This document shows, in pieces, positions 1 to 8,954 of a stretch of DNA of 64,000 nucleotides. The position numbers were made by a program, and so were the translations under genes. The stretch's first letter is position 1. Each line of letters starts with the position of its first letter. The stretch covers positions 1-64,000 of the forward strand of contig CAZLOS010000015.1 in assembly GCA_964561215.1 (NCBI GenBank), given 5' to 3'. A model generated the notes under the pieces. The model was not told the origin of the DNA, made no database searches, and saw only the letters and a list, made by a program, of their open reading frames with translations. The DNA comes from JAJFUV01 sp964561215 (lineage in GTDB: Bacteria; Acidobacteriota; Terriglobia; Bryobacterales; Bryobacteraceae).

Positions 1-90
1 GACTCGCCACGCGCTAACCGCCCCCGCCCATCACATTACGGACGGATTACGGGCGATGTTGCGTGTTCGTGACGCCCGCGGGGCATTCGC

Positions 91-96
91 TATACT
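91..96 (+). promoter_or_regulatory. -10 element upstream of the PpiC-type foldase gene
   Basis: TATACT at 91-96 resembles a sigma-70 -10 box. No good -35 is visible. The transcript would begin near 103 and carry a short hairpin (AGGAC at 104-108 pairing with GTCCT at 112-116) before the ribosome binding site AGGAGA near 121. Confidence 0.4.
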
Positions 97-135
97 ATTG
101 AAAAGGACTTCGTCCTCTCTAGGAGACAGGTAGGC

Positions 136-2067
136 ATGTTTGATCTTTTTCGCAGCCGCGCCAAGGCTGTGCGTATAGTGCTCGGCGCTGTGCTCATGTT
201 GGTGGCCATCTCGATGGTGGTCACGTTGATCCCGGGCTTCGGCTCGTCTGCTGGCGACCAGAATGACCAGGTCGTCGCCGAAGTCGGCGGGGAAGTGCTC
301 TCCGCCCGCGACTTACAGACCAGAGTGCAGAACGCGCTGCGCGGCGGCCAGATACCACAAAGCATGGTGGCCCTGCTGGTGCCCGAGATCGTCGATAACG
401 AGATCACGACGCGCGCCGTGGTCTATGAGGCCAAGCGCATGGGCTTGCAGGTCTCCGAGGCGGATGTCGCCCGCGCGATCCGTTCCTTCGCTCCCATGCT
501 TTACCAGGACGGCAAGTTCGTCGGCCGTGAAGCCTATGCGGCCTATCTGGCGCAGATGAATTTCACCATCCCCGAGTTCGAGAGCAACGTCGCCAGCGAG
601 ATGCTCCTCACCAAGATGAAGAATCTGGTGGCGGAAGGCGTGGTGGTCACCAACGAGGAAGTCGAACGCGCTTACAAGATGAAGAACGAGACGGCGAAGA
701 TCGAGTACGTCTCGGTGGACCCGGCCAAGTTCCGGCCCCAGGCGACCGCTTCGCCCGCCGAAATCCAGCAATACTTCCAGGAGAACGCGGCCAGTTTCAG
801 GATCAAGGAGCAGCGCGCTTTCCAGATGCTGGTGGTCGAGGAAGAGAAAATCGCCGCCACGATCACCATCCCCGAGGCGGAGTTGCGCCGCGATTACGAA
901 GCCAACAAGGATAGCTTCCGCACGCCGGAGCGCGTGAAGGTGCGCCACATCCTGCTGAAGACCACGGACAAACCGCAGAACGAAATCCCCAAGATCAAGG
1001 CCAAGGCCGAGGATCTGCTCAAGCAACTCAAGGGCGGCGCGGACTTCGCCACGCTGGCCAAGAAGTACTCCGAGGACACGGGTTCGGCGGTCAAGGGCGG
1101 CGACCTGGACTGGGTCACGCGCGGCCAGACGGTTCCGAATTTCGAGCGGACCGCTTTCTCGCTGGCGCCCAAGCAGTTGAGCGGCATTGTCCAGACCGAG
1201 TACGGCTTCCACATCATTCAGGTGATGGAAAAGCAGGAGGCGCGGCTGAAGAGTTTTGAGGAAGCCAAGGAATCCCTGGCGAGTGAGCGCAAGAAGCAGA
1301 CGGTCTATGATCGCATGCAGGCGCTCTCCGACGAGATGCGCGCCGAACTGGTAAAGGCCCCGCAGAGCGGCGCACAGATCGCGCAGAAGCTCGGCGTCGA
1401 GTTTGTGAATGTCCCCAAGGCCGGCGCCGGCGATCCGCTGCCTATGGTCGGCGCCAGCAAGGACCTCGATGAGGGCGTCTTCTCCCTCGGGAGAGGCGAT
1501 GTGACGCCCGTGTTGCAGGTTCCCGGCAACAAGCTTGTGGTGGCCTCGGTGGTTGACATCTTGCCGTCGCGCCCGGCGCAACTGGCCGAGGTGGAAAGCA
1601 CAGTGCGGGCGGGAGTCGTGGAGCGGAAAGTACGGCAACTCGTCGACCAGAAAGCCCGCGAGTTGGTGGAGAAAGCCAAGGCCAACGGCGACCTCAAGCA
1701 GGCGGCTCAGGCTCTGGGCTTAACCTGGAAATCCGCCCCGGAATTCAAGCGTTCGGGCGCAGTTGAGGGATTGGGCGCGGGTTCCCAGGTCATGGACGCG
1801 TTCAACAAGCCGATCGGCTCGGTGTTCGGGCCCGTCCCGGTGGGCGAGGCACGCTTCGTCTGCAAGGTTGTGGGCCGTACGCTGCCCGATCCGGCCAAGC
1901 TGGCCGAAGAGCGTGAGATGCTGATCGGTGAACTCAAGCACAGCAAGGCCCTCGATCGGTACGCTCTGTTCGCCGATGGCGTCCGCGCCGAACTGGTGCG
2001 GAAGGGCAAGATCAAGATTCACCAGAAGGTCGTCGACCGGATCGTGGCGTCCTACCGCCAAAGCTAG
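136..2067 (+). CDS. membrane-anchored peptidyl-prolyl isomerase (SurA/PpiD-like)
   Basis: This 643-residue protein is likely an envelope-facing foldase that helps exported proteins fold. Residues about 13-33 form one hydrophobic segment, giving an N-terminal membrane anchor as in PpiD. A SurA_N-like helical region follows, and a PpiC/parvulin rotamase domain spans roughly residues 265-375 (starts near VKVRHILLK and ends near GFHIIQVMEK). A second, degenerate PpiC-like segment may lie after residue 400. The ATG at 136 has AGGAGA about ten bases upstream. The DedA gene starts 12 bases after the stop, so the two are probably cotranscribed. The exact client proteins cannot be told from sequence. 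Confidence 0.9.
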   Translation: MFDLFRSRAKAVRIVLGAVLMLVAISMVVTLIPGFGSSAGDQNDQVVAEVGGEVLSARDLQTRVQNALRGGQIPQSMVALLVPEIVDNEITTRAVVYEAKRMGLQVSEADVARAIRSFAPMLYQDGKFVGREAYAAYLAQMNFTIPEFESNVASEMLLTKMKNLVAEGVVVTNEEVERAYKMKNETAKIEYVSVDPAKFRPQATASPAEIQQYFQENAASFRIKEQRAFQMLVVEEEKIAATITIPEAELRRDYEANKDSFRTPERVKVRHILLKTTDKPQNEIPKIKAKAEDLLKQLKGGADFATLAKKYSEDTGSAVKGGDLDWVTRGQTVPNFERTAFSLAPKQLSGIVQTEYGFHIIQVMEKQEARLKSFEEAKESLASERKKQTVYDRMQALSDEMRAELVKAPQSGAQIAQKLGVEFVNVPKAGAGDPLPMVGASKDLDEGVFSLGRGDVTPVLQVPGNKLVVASVVDILPSRPAQLAEVESTVRAGVVERKVRQLVDQKARELVEKAKANGDLKQAAQALGLTWKSAPEFKRSGAVEGLGAGSQVMDAFNKPIGSVFGPVPVGEARFVCKVVGRTLPDPAKLAEEREMLIGELKHSKALDRYALFADGVRAELVRKGKIKIHQKVVDRIVASYRQS

Positions 2068-2079
2068 GGCGCCGCGAAC

Positions 2080-2733
2080 ATGAGCTGGATCGTTGAGGCG
2101 CTCGTCGAGTTTCTGCGCACGCTCACTACGCCCGAGCGCCTCATTCATCTCATCAGCACGGTGCTGAGCGGCTGGTACGGCTACGCCATGCTTTGTGGTG
2201 TCGTCTTCGCCGAAACGGGGCTCCTTACGGGATTTTTCCTTCCCGGCGATTCGCTGCTGTTCACCGTAGGCGTGGTAGCAGGGGCCGGGCACCTGAACAT
2301 CTACGCCGTGATCCTGGCCCTGATGATTTCGGCGATCGCGGGCGATAGCAGCGGATACTGGCTGGGCTGGCGCACCGGCCCCACGATTTTCAGCCGCCCC
2401 AAGTCGCGGTTTTTCAATCCGAAGCACGTCGAGACGACGCGCGCCTTCTATGACAAGCACGGCGGCAAGACCATCATTTATGCCAAGTTCGTCCCCATCG
2501 TGCGCACGTTCGCTCCGTTCATCGCCGGAGTGGGCCGGATGCCGTACCTGCGCTTCCTGCCTTTCAGCATTTGCGGCTGCGTGGGTTGGATCTTCTTCAT
2601 CACCATGCTGGGCTACATGCTGGGCAACGTGCCGCTGGTCCGCGCGCATTTCGAGAAGGTGATCTTCCTCATCATCTTCGTCTCCCTGCTGCCTGTCCTG
2701 GTCGAAACCTGGAGAGCACGCCGCTCTCGTTGA
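2080..2733 (+). CDS. DedA family integral membrane protein
   Basis: The protein has 217 residues, as usual for the DedA/SNARE-associated (VTT) family. It contains the family signatures: a re-entrant region near FAETGLLTGFFLPGDSLLF, a glycine-rich segment with GYWLGWRTG, and the conserved arginine region KFVPIVRTFAPFIAGVG around residues 132-148. DedA proteins are implicated in phospholipid (undecaprenyl phosphate or phosphatidylethanolamine) flipping and proton-motive-force maintenance; the substrate here is unknown. It follows the foldase gene by 12 bases and converges with the minus-strand microprotein gene that ends 25 bases downstream. Confidence 0.9.
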   Translation: MSWIVEALVEFLRTLTTPERLIHLISTVLSGWYGYAMLCGVVFAETGLLTGFFLPGDSLLFTVGVVAGAGHLNIYAVILALMISAIAGDSSGYWLGWRTGPTIFSRPKSRFFNPKHVETTRAFYDKHGGKTIIYAKFVPIVRTFAPFIAGVGRMPYLRFLPFSICGCVGWIFFITMLGYMLGNVPLVRAHFEKVIFLIIFVSLLPVLVETWRARRSR

Positions 2734-2758
2734 CGAGCCGGCCACGAGGCGCGCGAGC

Positions 2759-2854
2759 TCATCGGTTCAGGACGAGAATCCAGACCACGGCCACGCCTAG
2801 CGCAATGACCAGCAGACCGGCGTAGGTCCCTCGCGTTCCATCCAGGCGCCACAT
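2759..2854 (-). CDS. 31-residue single-span membrane microprotein at the end of the RND efflux operon
   Basis: Reading the minus strand from 2854 gives an ATG-initiated 31-codon frame: a short basic head (MWRLDGTRGT), about 19 hydrophobic residues from Tyr11 to Leu29, then Asn-Arg and a TGA stop. A perfect GGAGG lies nine bases before the ATG. The frame begins 22 bases after the stop of the DUF190 gene on the same strand, so it looks like the last gene of the efflux operon. The known precedent is AcrZ, a 49-residue one-helix protein that binds the RND pump AcrB; a similar role is only inference. I recognise no family. Confidence 0.6.
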   Translation of the reverse strand: MWRLDGTRGTYAGLLVIALGVAVVWILVLNR

Positions 2855-2876
2855 GCGAATCAACCTCCACGCCGGT

Positions 2877-3185
2877 TCAGGCAACCTCGACCGGCGCGAC
2901 CGTCACGAGTCCTTCCTGCACCATGGCGCGAATCTCTGGCAGGATGGCGCGGATCTTGGATTCCTGATCGATCACGAAGATAGCCATCGGCCGGTCGTCG
3001 GATACGCCAAACAGGCGTTTGTGGTGCACGCGGCCGTGCCGGCCGTATCCCATCGTGCCTGGCATCACCGTTGCGCCCGCAATGTTGTGGTGAAGAAGCC
3101 GGCGCACGATGGCTTCATACAGCGGGATTTCGCCACTCATGTCCGTCTCGTCCACGTAAACGGTCATCAGAAGACTCGGGTTCAT
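2877..3185 (-). CDS. DUF190 (PII-like) protein
   Basis: The 102-residue product matches the DUF190/COG1993 type: an N-terminal strand (LLMTVYVDETD), a helix with the pattern PLYEAIVRRLLHHNIAGATV, the GTMGYGRHGRVHHKR glycine-rich loop, and a final strand (DRPMAIFVID). These proteins adopt the trimeric ferredoxin-like fold of PII signalling proteins; ligands are mostly unknown. The start ATG at 3185 shares the ATGA overlap with the cusA-like stop, which implies translational coupling. Linkage to a metal RND pump suggests sensing or modulation of efflux; that is inference. A longer upstream frame exists but runs inside the cusA-like gene. Confidence 0.85.
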   Translation of the reverse strand: MNPSLLMTVYVDETDMSGEIPLYEAIVRRLLHHNIAGATVMPGTMGYGRHGRVHHKRLFGVSDDRPMAIFVIDQESKIRAILPEIRAMVQEGLVTVAPVEVA

Positions 3186-6100
3186 TCGGTCTCCTCCCAT
3201 CGAGTTGCTCCCCGTCGCGCGACCAAAGCGTACATGGCGGGCAGAGCCACCAGGGTCAGCAGCAAGGTGGAAAGCAGGCCGCCGACCACCACCGTGGCGA
3301 GCGGCCGTTGTATATCGGAGCCAATACCGGTGGCGCGCGCCGCCGGAACCATGCCCAGAAGAGCCACCACGATCATCATGAGGACCGGCCGCAGTTGCGC
3401 GAGTGCGCTTTCCACGACGACCTTGCGCACAGGCCGCTCCGGATCGCGGCGCCGGCCCTGGTTGATCTCCGCCGCCACCAACACGCCGCTCATCACCGCC
3501 ACGCCGAACAGGCTGATGAAGCCCACTGCCGCCGAAACGCTCAAGTGGATGCCGCGCAGCCACAGGAACAGAATGCCGCCCACCAGCGAGAACGGCACGT
3601 TCATCATTACCAGTCCCGCGTACTTCACCGACCCGAACATGAAGAACAGAAGCACGAAGATGATGGCGATCGTTACCGGGAGAATCAGCGCCAGGCGCCG
3701 CTCGGCGCGTGAGAGGTTCTCGAACTGCCCGCCCCAATCCACGTCGTAACCTGCCGGGAGCTTCACGGCGCGCCTGAAACGTCTCTGCGCTTCCGCGACG
3801 AAGCTGCCCTGATCGCGTCCGCGGATATTCGTGCGCACGGTAATCTGGCGCTCACCTTCACGGCGCGCGATGATGCTCGAACCGCCGACCACCTTGACCT
3901 CGGCCAACTCCGACAGGGGGACCCGGCCGCCCTCTCGCGTGGCCACCAGAATGTTGCCGATGGCATCGATATCGGTGCGCGCCTGGGGAATGTATCTGGC
4001 CGTGATGTCGAATCGGCGCTCGCCTTCGAACATGACACCGGCTGCGCGGCCGCCGATGGCCATTTCGATGACGTCCTGCACGTCCTTGACGTTGCTGCCG
4101 TAACGAGCCACTGCCTGCCGGTCGATCCTGATTCTCAGTTGGGCCTGGTCTTCTTCCTGTTCGATGGCGGAGTCGGCCGCGCCCGGCACCTTCCGGATTT
4201 CAGCCAGCGTTTGGTGTGCCAGTCTGCGCAGAGTGTCCAGGTCGGGACCACGCAAGATCACGGCCAAGTCCGCCGCCGAGCCGGTCACAGCCTCGGTTAC
4301 GTTGTCGATGATCGGTTGCGTGAAGCTGAACGCCGCGCCCGGTATTTCGGCATTCAACCGCTTGCTCAGTTGCTCGATCAGATCCGCCTTCCTCATGCCT
4401 CGCGGCCAGGTGTCGTAAGGGCGCAAGGCCACGAACAATTCGTTGCGGTTGGGGCCGTAAGGATCCGTTCCAGCGTCGTTGCGCCCGCTTTGTGAAGAGA
4501 CGAGCTTCACCTGCGGGTATTCGGCGACAACCTCGCGAATCCTCGCCGCGACGCGCGCGGATTGGTCCAGCGAGATGCCCGCCGGCAGGTTCGCGCGAAT
4601 CCACACGACGCCTTCGTCCAGGTTGGGCAGGAATTCAATACCGAGGGCGCCCGAGAGGGCGAAAGCGCCCAACACGATTCCCGCGCACACGGCAATGACG
4701 GGCACAGGGCGCCGCAACGCCAGCTCCAGCACGGCGCGGTACCGTTCATACAGCCAGCCGAGCATGGGATTCTCCCAGGTCTCGGCGTTATGCCGGAACA
4801 AATACGTCGCCAGGACCGGAATCACTGTGAGCGCCAGGACCATGCTGCCCAGCAACGCGTAACAGATTGTGAATGCCATGGGCGTGAACAACTTGCGCTC
4901 CACCCTCTCCAGCGTGAACAGCGGTATGTACGCGGAAATGATGATGAGCAGCGAGAAGAAGATCGGCCGCTCCACTTCCAGTGCGGCCTGCCGGACGGCA
5001 CCGAGCGCGCCTCCGCGCGAAGCGAAGCCCGGCTGGCGGTGCCAATCCTGCAGCGTGTAAAGGATGTGCTCCACCATGACCAGGGTCGCGTCGACGATGA
5101 TTCCGAAATCCAGCGCCCCCAGGCTTAACAGATTTGCCGTGATCCCGGTGAAGTACATGCAAATGAAGGCGAACAGCAGCGAGAGCGGGATCGTTAGAGC
5201 CGTCAGCACCGCCGCCCGGGCACTGCCCAGAAAGAAGAACAGCACCAGCACAACGATCAGAAGCCCTTCCAGTAGCGTGCCGCTGACGGTACGCAGAGTG
5301 TGGTTTACCAGGTCTGCGCGGTCATAGATGGGTTTCAGCTTCACGCCGGCTGGCAGCTTCGTCGCGTTCAATTCGGCGGCGGCGTCCTTGATGCCATTGA
5401 GGACTTCGCTGGGATTTTCGCCCCTTCGCATGAGCACGATGCCCTCGACGCCCCCGGTATGGGGGCCGATTCCGAACACCCCGGTCGGCGGCGCGGCGCC
5501 CACCTCCACGCGGCCGATGTCCCGTATGAACACCGGCACGCCGCGCGATTCGGTCAACACAATGTTGCCGATGTCGCCTGCGTTCTGAATCAGGCCTACA
5601 CCGCGCACCACCATGGACTGCTGCCTGTTGTCGATCATCGCGCCGCCCGCGTTGCTGTTATTGGCGCGCAGCGCGTCGGCAACCTGCGAAATCGAGAGGT
5701 TGTACTTGGTCAGCTCGATCGGATCCACCTGCACCTGATACTGCTTGATCAACCCGCCGAAGGGCGTCACATCGGCCACGCCGGGGACCTGCAACAGGCG
5801 CGGCTCCACCACCCAGTCCTCCAACTCACGCAACTTCACGGAGTCCAGGCCGCCGCCTTCGAGCGTGTAGCGGTACAGCTCTCCGATCGGCGTGGACATG
5901 GGCCCCAGCGTGGGCACGACTCCATCGGGCAAGTCCGCGTCGCGCAGTTTTTCGAGAACCACCTGGCGGGCGAAGTAGTCGTTGGTTTCGTAAGAAAAAG
6001 TCAGTTCCACCACAGAGAGGCCGAAGATGGTGCGCGAGCGCCGGGCGATCACGTTCGGAACGCTGTTCAACGCGCGCTCGATGGGCACCGTGACCTGCTG

Positions 6101-6286
6101 CTCTATCTCCTCGGCCGCGCGTCCGGGGTATTGCGAAATAATCACGACTTGCGTATCTGATATATCGGGATACGCCTCCAGCTTGAGCTGAAGGAACGCC
6201 CAGATACCCAGGCCGATAACCGTCAGTCCCAGCGCCAGGGTTATGAAGCGTTGCCGGAGGGCTATCCGCAATAGTTTCGCAATCAT
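3182..6286 (-). CDS. CusA/CzcA family heavy-metal efflux RND transporter
   Basis: This 1034-residue protein is the inner-membrane pump of a tripartite metal exporter. It has the RND architecture: TM1 near residues 12-30, a large periplasmic loop, a TM2-6 block around 335-480, TM7 near 525-545, a second periplasmic loop and a TM8-12 block from about 860. The heavy-metal RND signature DFGIIVDATLVMVE in TM4 (about residues 390-405) supplies the proton-relay aspartates. Neighbours are the matching adaptor and outer-membrane genes upstream and a coupled DUF190 gene downstream. Whether it exports Cu/Ag or Zn/Co/Cd cannot be decided here. Confidence 0.93.
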   Translation of the reverse strand: MIAKLLRIALRQRFITLALGLTVIGLGIWAFLQLKLEAYPDISDTQVVIISQYPGRAAEEIEQQVTVPIERALNSVPNVIARRSRTIFGLSVVELTFSYETNDYFARQVVLEKLRDADLPDGVVPTLGPMSTPIGELYRYTLEGGGLDSVKLRELEDWVVEPRLLQVPGVADVTPFGGLIKQYQVQVDPIELTKYNLSISQVADALRANNSNAGGAMIDNRQQSMVVRGVGLIQNAGDIGNIVLTESRGVPVFIRDIGRVEVGAAPPTGVFGIGPHTGGVEGIVLMRRGENPSEVLNGIKDAAAELNATKLPAGVKLKPIYDRADLVNHTLRTVSGTLLEGLLIVVLVLFFFLGSARAAVLTALTIPLSLLFAFICMYFTGITANLLSLGALDFGIIVDATLVMVEHILYTLQDWHRQPGFASRGGALGAVRQAALEVERPIFFSLLIIISAYIPLFTLERVERKLFTPMAFTICYALLGSMVLALTVIPVLATYLFRHNAETWENPMLGWLYERYRAVLELALRRPVPVIAVCAGIVLGAFALSGALGIEFLPNLDEGVVWIRANLPAGISLDQSARVAARIREVVAEYPQVKLVSSQSGRNDAGTDPYGPNRNELFVALRPYDTWPRGMRKADLIEQLSKRLNAEIPGAAFSFTQPIIDNVTEAVTGSAADLAVILRGPDLDTLRRLAHQTLAEIRKVPGAADSAIEQEEDQAQLRIRIDRQAVARYGSNVKDVQDVIEMAIGGRAAGVMFEGERRFDITARYIPQARTDIDAIGNILVATREGGRVPLSELAEVKVVGGSSIIARREGERQITVRTNIRGRDQGSFVAEAQRRFRRAVKLPAGYDVDWGGQFENLSRAERRLALILPVTIAIIFVLLFFMFGSVKYAGLVMMNVPFSLVGGILFLWLRGIHLSVSAAVGFISLFGVAVMSGVLVAAEINQGRRRDPERPVRKVVVESALAQLRPVLMMIVVALLGMVPAARATGIGSDIQRPLATVVVGGLLSTLLLTLVALPAMYALVARRGATRWEETE

Positions 6287-6295
6287 GTGGTGTTC

Positions 6296-7465
6296 CTAGT
6301 TCGTTTTCAGCAGCATGGTCCCGTCGATCACTACCTTGTCGCCGGCCGACAAGCCCGACAGGATCGCCACGCGATCTCCCACGTGCGCCCCGGTCTGTAC
6401 CGCGACGCGCTCGAACGAACCCGGCGCCATCAAACGCCAGACCACGTTTTTTCCCTCCCGCATCACCACGGCGCTGGCGGGCACCACAGGCTTGCGTTCG
6501 AGTGCCTCACTGTGGCGGATGCGACAGAACATTTCGGGCCGCAAGCGTCCGTCGCGGTTGGCGATCTCGGCGCGGACCTTGATGGTGCGGGTCTGCGGAT
6601 CGACGACGTCGGCAATCCGGGTGACGCGCCCACGGAACGATTCGCCCGGGTATGCCTCGAAGTCAACGTTCAGAGGCTCGCCGGATTGGATGTATCGGAT
6701 CGAGGTTTCCGGCACATCCGCCGTCACCCAAACCGAGCCCAGATCCGCAATAGTTACCAGCGGTGAACTCGTGTCGTTGCGGTACTCGCCCGGAGCCACG
6801 CTCATGTCGAGGATCTTGCCGGAAATCGGCGCGAGCACGGCGACACTCTGCCCGAATTGGCCCGGCTTCACACCGAGGATTTGCAGCCGCCGCCGGAATT
6901 GCTCTCCGCCGGCCAGGGCCTGATCCAGCGCCGCCTTGGCCTGCGCCAGAAGCGCTTCGGCGTTCAGGACTTCCTTCTGCGCCACGGCGCGGTGCTCGAA
7001 AAGGTCGCGCGCGCGGTCCGCATCCGCCTGGGCTTTGACCAGCGCCGCGCGAGCCTGCGTCACGGCCGCCTGCGCTTGCATATACACGGAGATCGCCGCA
7101 TCGACGTCGGGGCTTTCCACGGTGAGCAGCGTCTGTCCCTGCTTGACGTAGTCTCCAATGCGGACCTCGACGCTCCTGATGCGCCCCGCCACCGGCAGCA
7201 GGATATGCGCCGTGCGGTTGGGATTGGCCTCGACTTTACCCGGCGAAGTAACCGGATCTACCGGAACCTCGGCCAGTTCCACAGTGCCGCTCCGCAGACG
7301 CGACAACTTCGGGGAATCCGGCGGCAGGTCGACCCTGTTGGGATCCACCTGCGTAATGGCGGGAGCGGAGGAGTCTGTGCGGGGGGCGCTCGTTCTCCCG
7401 CCGCATCCCACCGGCGCCCACACCGACGGTAACAAGGCTAGCCAGATCGCCCAACTATTCTTCAT
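6296..7465 (-). CDS. RND efflux periplasmic adaptor (CusB/CzcB-like)
   Basis: The 389-residue product is the membrane-fusion adaptor linking the RND pump to the TolC-like channel. The start was placed at 7465 because a hydrophobic signal (NSWAIWLALLPSVWAPVG) follows at once and ends in Cys21, a likely though imperfect lipobox. It contains a lipoyl/barrel-sandwich segment (GRIRSVEVRIGDYVKQGQTLLTVESPDV is split around the hairpin), an alpha-helical hairpin rich in Ala and Gln, and a beta-barrel with the family-typical VWVTADVPE and RIADVVDPQTRTIKVRAE. The start overlaps the end of the upstream outer-membrane gene by 11 bases, and the cusA-like gene starts 9 bases after its stop. Confidence 0.9.
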   Translation of the reverse strand: MKNSWAIWLALLPSVWAPVGCGGRTSAPRTDSSAPAITQVDPNRVDLPPDSPKLSRLRSGTVELAEVPVDPVTSPGKVEANPNRTAHILLPVAGRIRSVEVRIGDYVKQGQTLLTVESPDVDAAISVYMQAQAAVTQARAALVKAQADADRARDLFEHRAVAQKEVLNAEALLAQAKAALDQALAGGEQFRRRLQILGVKPGQFGQSVAVLAPISGKILDMSVAPGEYRNDTSSPLVTIADLGSVWVTADVPETSIRYIQSGEPLNVDFEAYPGESFRGRVTRIADVVDPQTRTIKVRAEIANRDGRLRPEMFCRIRHSEALERKPVVPASAVVMREGKNVVWRLMAPGSFERVAVQTGAHVGDRVAILSGLSAGDKVVIDGTMLLKTN

Positions 7466-8780
7466 GGGAGTTCTCCCGGCGGGGATCGGAGCCGGAGGCT
7501 CCACTTACGGGTACACCGCCGCTGACCGAGTCCATCAGATAAAGACTTCGCGCATAATTGGCGCGCGCTTCGTTGTAAACCTGCATGGTGTCGTTAAATG
7601 CCCGCTGCGCATCGAGTAGTTCCACCAGGGTGGCCTCTCCGCGGCGGTAAGAATAACTGGTCGTCTCGCGAACGTTTCTTGCCTTGGCGAGCATCTCGGC
7701 TTCTATGCCGTCCACCAATGCGCGCGCGGTCGTGTACTGCTCCCAGGCGCTCCGCACTTCCGCGTTCACTCCGGCTTCCTGCGCGCGCAGGCGGGCCGTG
7801 GTTTGCGCCTCTTCCCGCTGGGCCCTGGCGATCTCGCCCTGGTTGCGGTTGAACACCGCCAGCGGCACGCTGAAGAACAATCCGAGGGTGTTTGCGGTAG
7901 CCGACGGCGCTTGCTGCCGCCGGTACTCGGAGCCTACTGTGAAATCGGGCTTGCTTAGTGCAATCTGCAGCCGCAAGTCCGCCTGGTTGCGTGCTATGGT
8001 CTGCCGCAGGCTCAGCAGGTCCGGCCGGTTCGACAGCGCCGCTCGCTGCAATTCCGCCAGATCGAGTGTGCGGGAGTCTTTACGGAACGATCCGGTCACG
8101 TCGAAATTCTTCGAAGGCGCAGGCTGGCCCATCAACACTTGCAGGCGATTGGTGGCCTGCGCGAGTTGCAGTTCGGCCAGGCGGACGGCTGCCCGCGCCT
8201 GCAATGCCGCTACTTGGGAACGGTCCAACTCAACCGGTGCCAGGTCGCCGCTTTTCACGCGCGCCGTGTTTACCTGGACAATGTCGTTGAAGCTCTGCAG
8301 GTTGGCCTGCGTCAGCGCCAGCGCCTCCTTGGCCAATTGCACGTCGACGAAGGAGCTTTCCAGGTCATAGACAAGACGGCGCATGGCGTCACGGAAATTC
8401 AACCCGGCAATCGAGGTATCCGCTGCCGCCAACGCCATGCGGGCGGTCCGCTTCCCCCCGCGTTCCAGCACGAAATCCGTGCGGATCGAGTACTCGTTGG
8501 GCCCGCCGTTGTTGATGGTGTTGAAGCCCGTACCGAGCAAATCCAAATGATCGCCGCCCAGCGTAAGCACGGGATTAGGACGCAGCCTGGCCGTGATCTG
8601 GCGGGCCTCGGCAATACTAATGTTGTACCGCTCGGCGACCAGGGAAAGGTTCTTTGCCAGCGCCTCCTCGACTGCCTGATCAACAGTAACGGCGGCTGGG
8701 CGAAGGACCGTTGGGGCAGCGCTCTGCTGGGCCCAGAGACAGGCCCAGCCGCTTAGAACAGCCAGCAGCGATGGTTTCAT
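7455..8780 (-). CDS. TolC family outer-membrane efflux channel (CusC/CzcC-like)
   Basis: This 441-residue protein is the outer-membrane exit duct of the tripartite metal pump. A signal peptide (MKPSLLAVLSGWACLWAQQ) begins at the chosen ATG at 8780, and two outer-membrane efflux protein repeats follow. Typical motifs are DQAVEEALAKN at the start of the first repeat and the heptad-like helices around LRAQEAGVNAEVRSAWEQY in the second. It is the first gene of the operon TolC-adaptor-pump-DUF190-microprotein. The two-component genes diverge from it across a 174-bp intergenic region, which probably holds both promoters. Confidence 0.9.
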   Translation of the reverse strand: MKPSLLAVLSGWACLWAQQSAAPTVLRPAAVTVDQAVEEALAKNLSLVAERYNISIAEARQITARLRPNPVLTLGGDHLDLLGTGFNTINNGGPNEYSIRTDFVLERGGKRTARMALAAADTSIAGLNFRDAMRRLVYDLESSFVDVQLAKEALALTQANLQSFNDIVQVNTARVKSGDLAPVELDRSQVAALQARAAVRLAELQLAQATNRLQVLMGQPAPSKNFDVTGSFRKDSRTLDLAELQRAALSNRPDLLSLRQTIARNQADLRLQIALSKPDFTVGSEYRRQQAPSATANTLGLFFSVPLAVFNRNQGEIARAQREEAQTTARLRAQEAGVNAEVRSAWEQYTTARALVDGIEAEMLAKARNVRETTSYSYRRGEATLVELLDAQRAFNDTMQVYNEARANYARSLYLMDSVSGGVPVSGASGSDPRRENSHEE

Positions 8781-8936
8781 GTTATTCCAGATAGTCCAAT
8801 CGTAAGGGCGACTCACCCAAAATCAACCCGCCTCCACGGGGCAGAAACCGCGCCTTTCTTGCCCACCGTCCCCTCCCCTAAAATCGGGATGTATCCATCC
8901 CCGCTAACCGGGGGGCCACCAGTCGCTGGAGCGGAC

Positions 8937-8942
8937 TACACT
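8937..8942 (+). promoter_or_regulatory. possible -10 box for the two-component genes
   Basis: TACACT lies 12 bases before the ATG at 8955, so the leader would be only a few bases long. A small GC hairpin (CCCCG near 8899 with CGGGG near 8909) sits upstream. The divergent TolC-like gene must also be driven from this region. Confidence 0.3.
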
Positions 8943-8954
8943 ACGGAAAACAGC

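Noticed and set aside
313..1638. Long open frame antisense to the PpiC-type foldase gene
   Set aside because: High GC gives long shadow frames; this one lacks a ribosome binding site and family motifs, while the plus-strand frame carries a clear PpiC domain.
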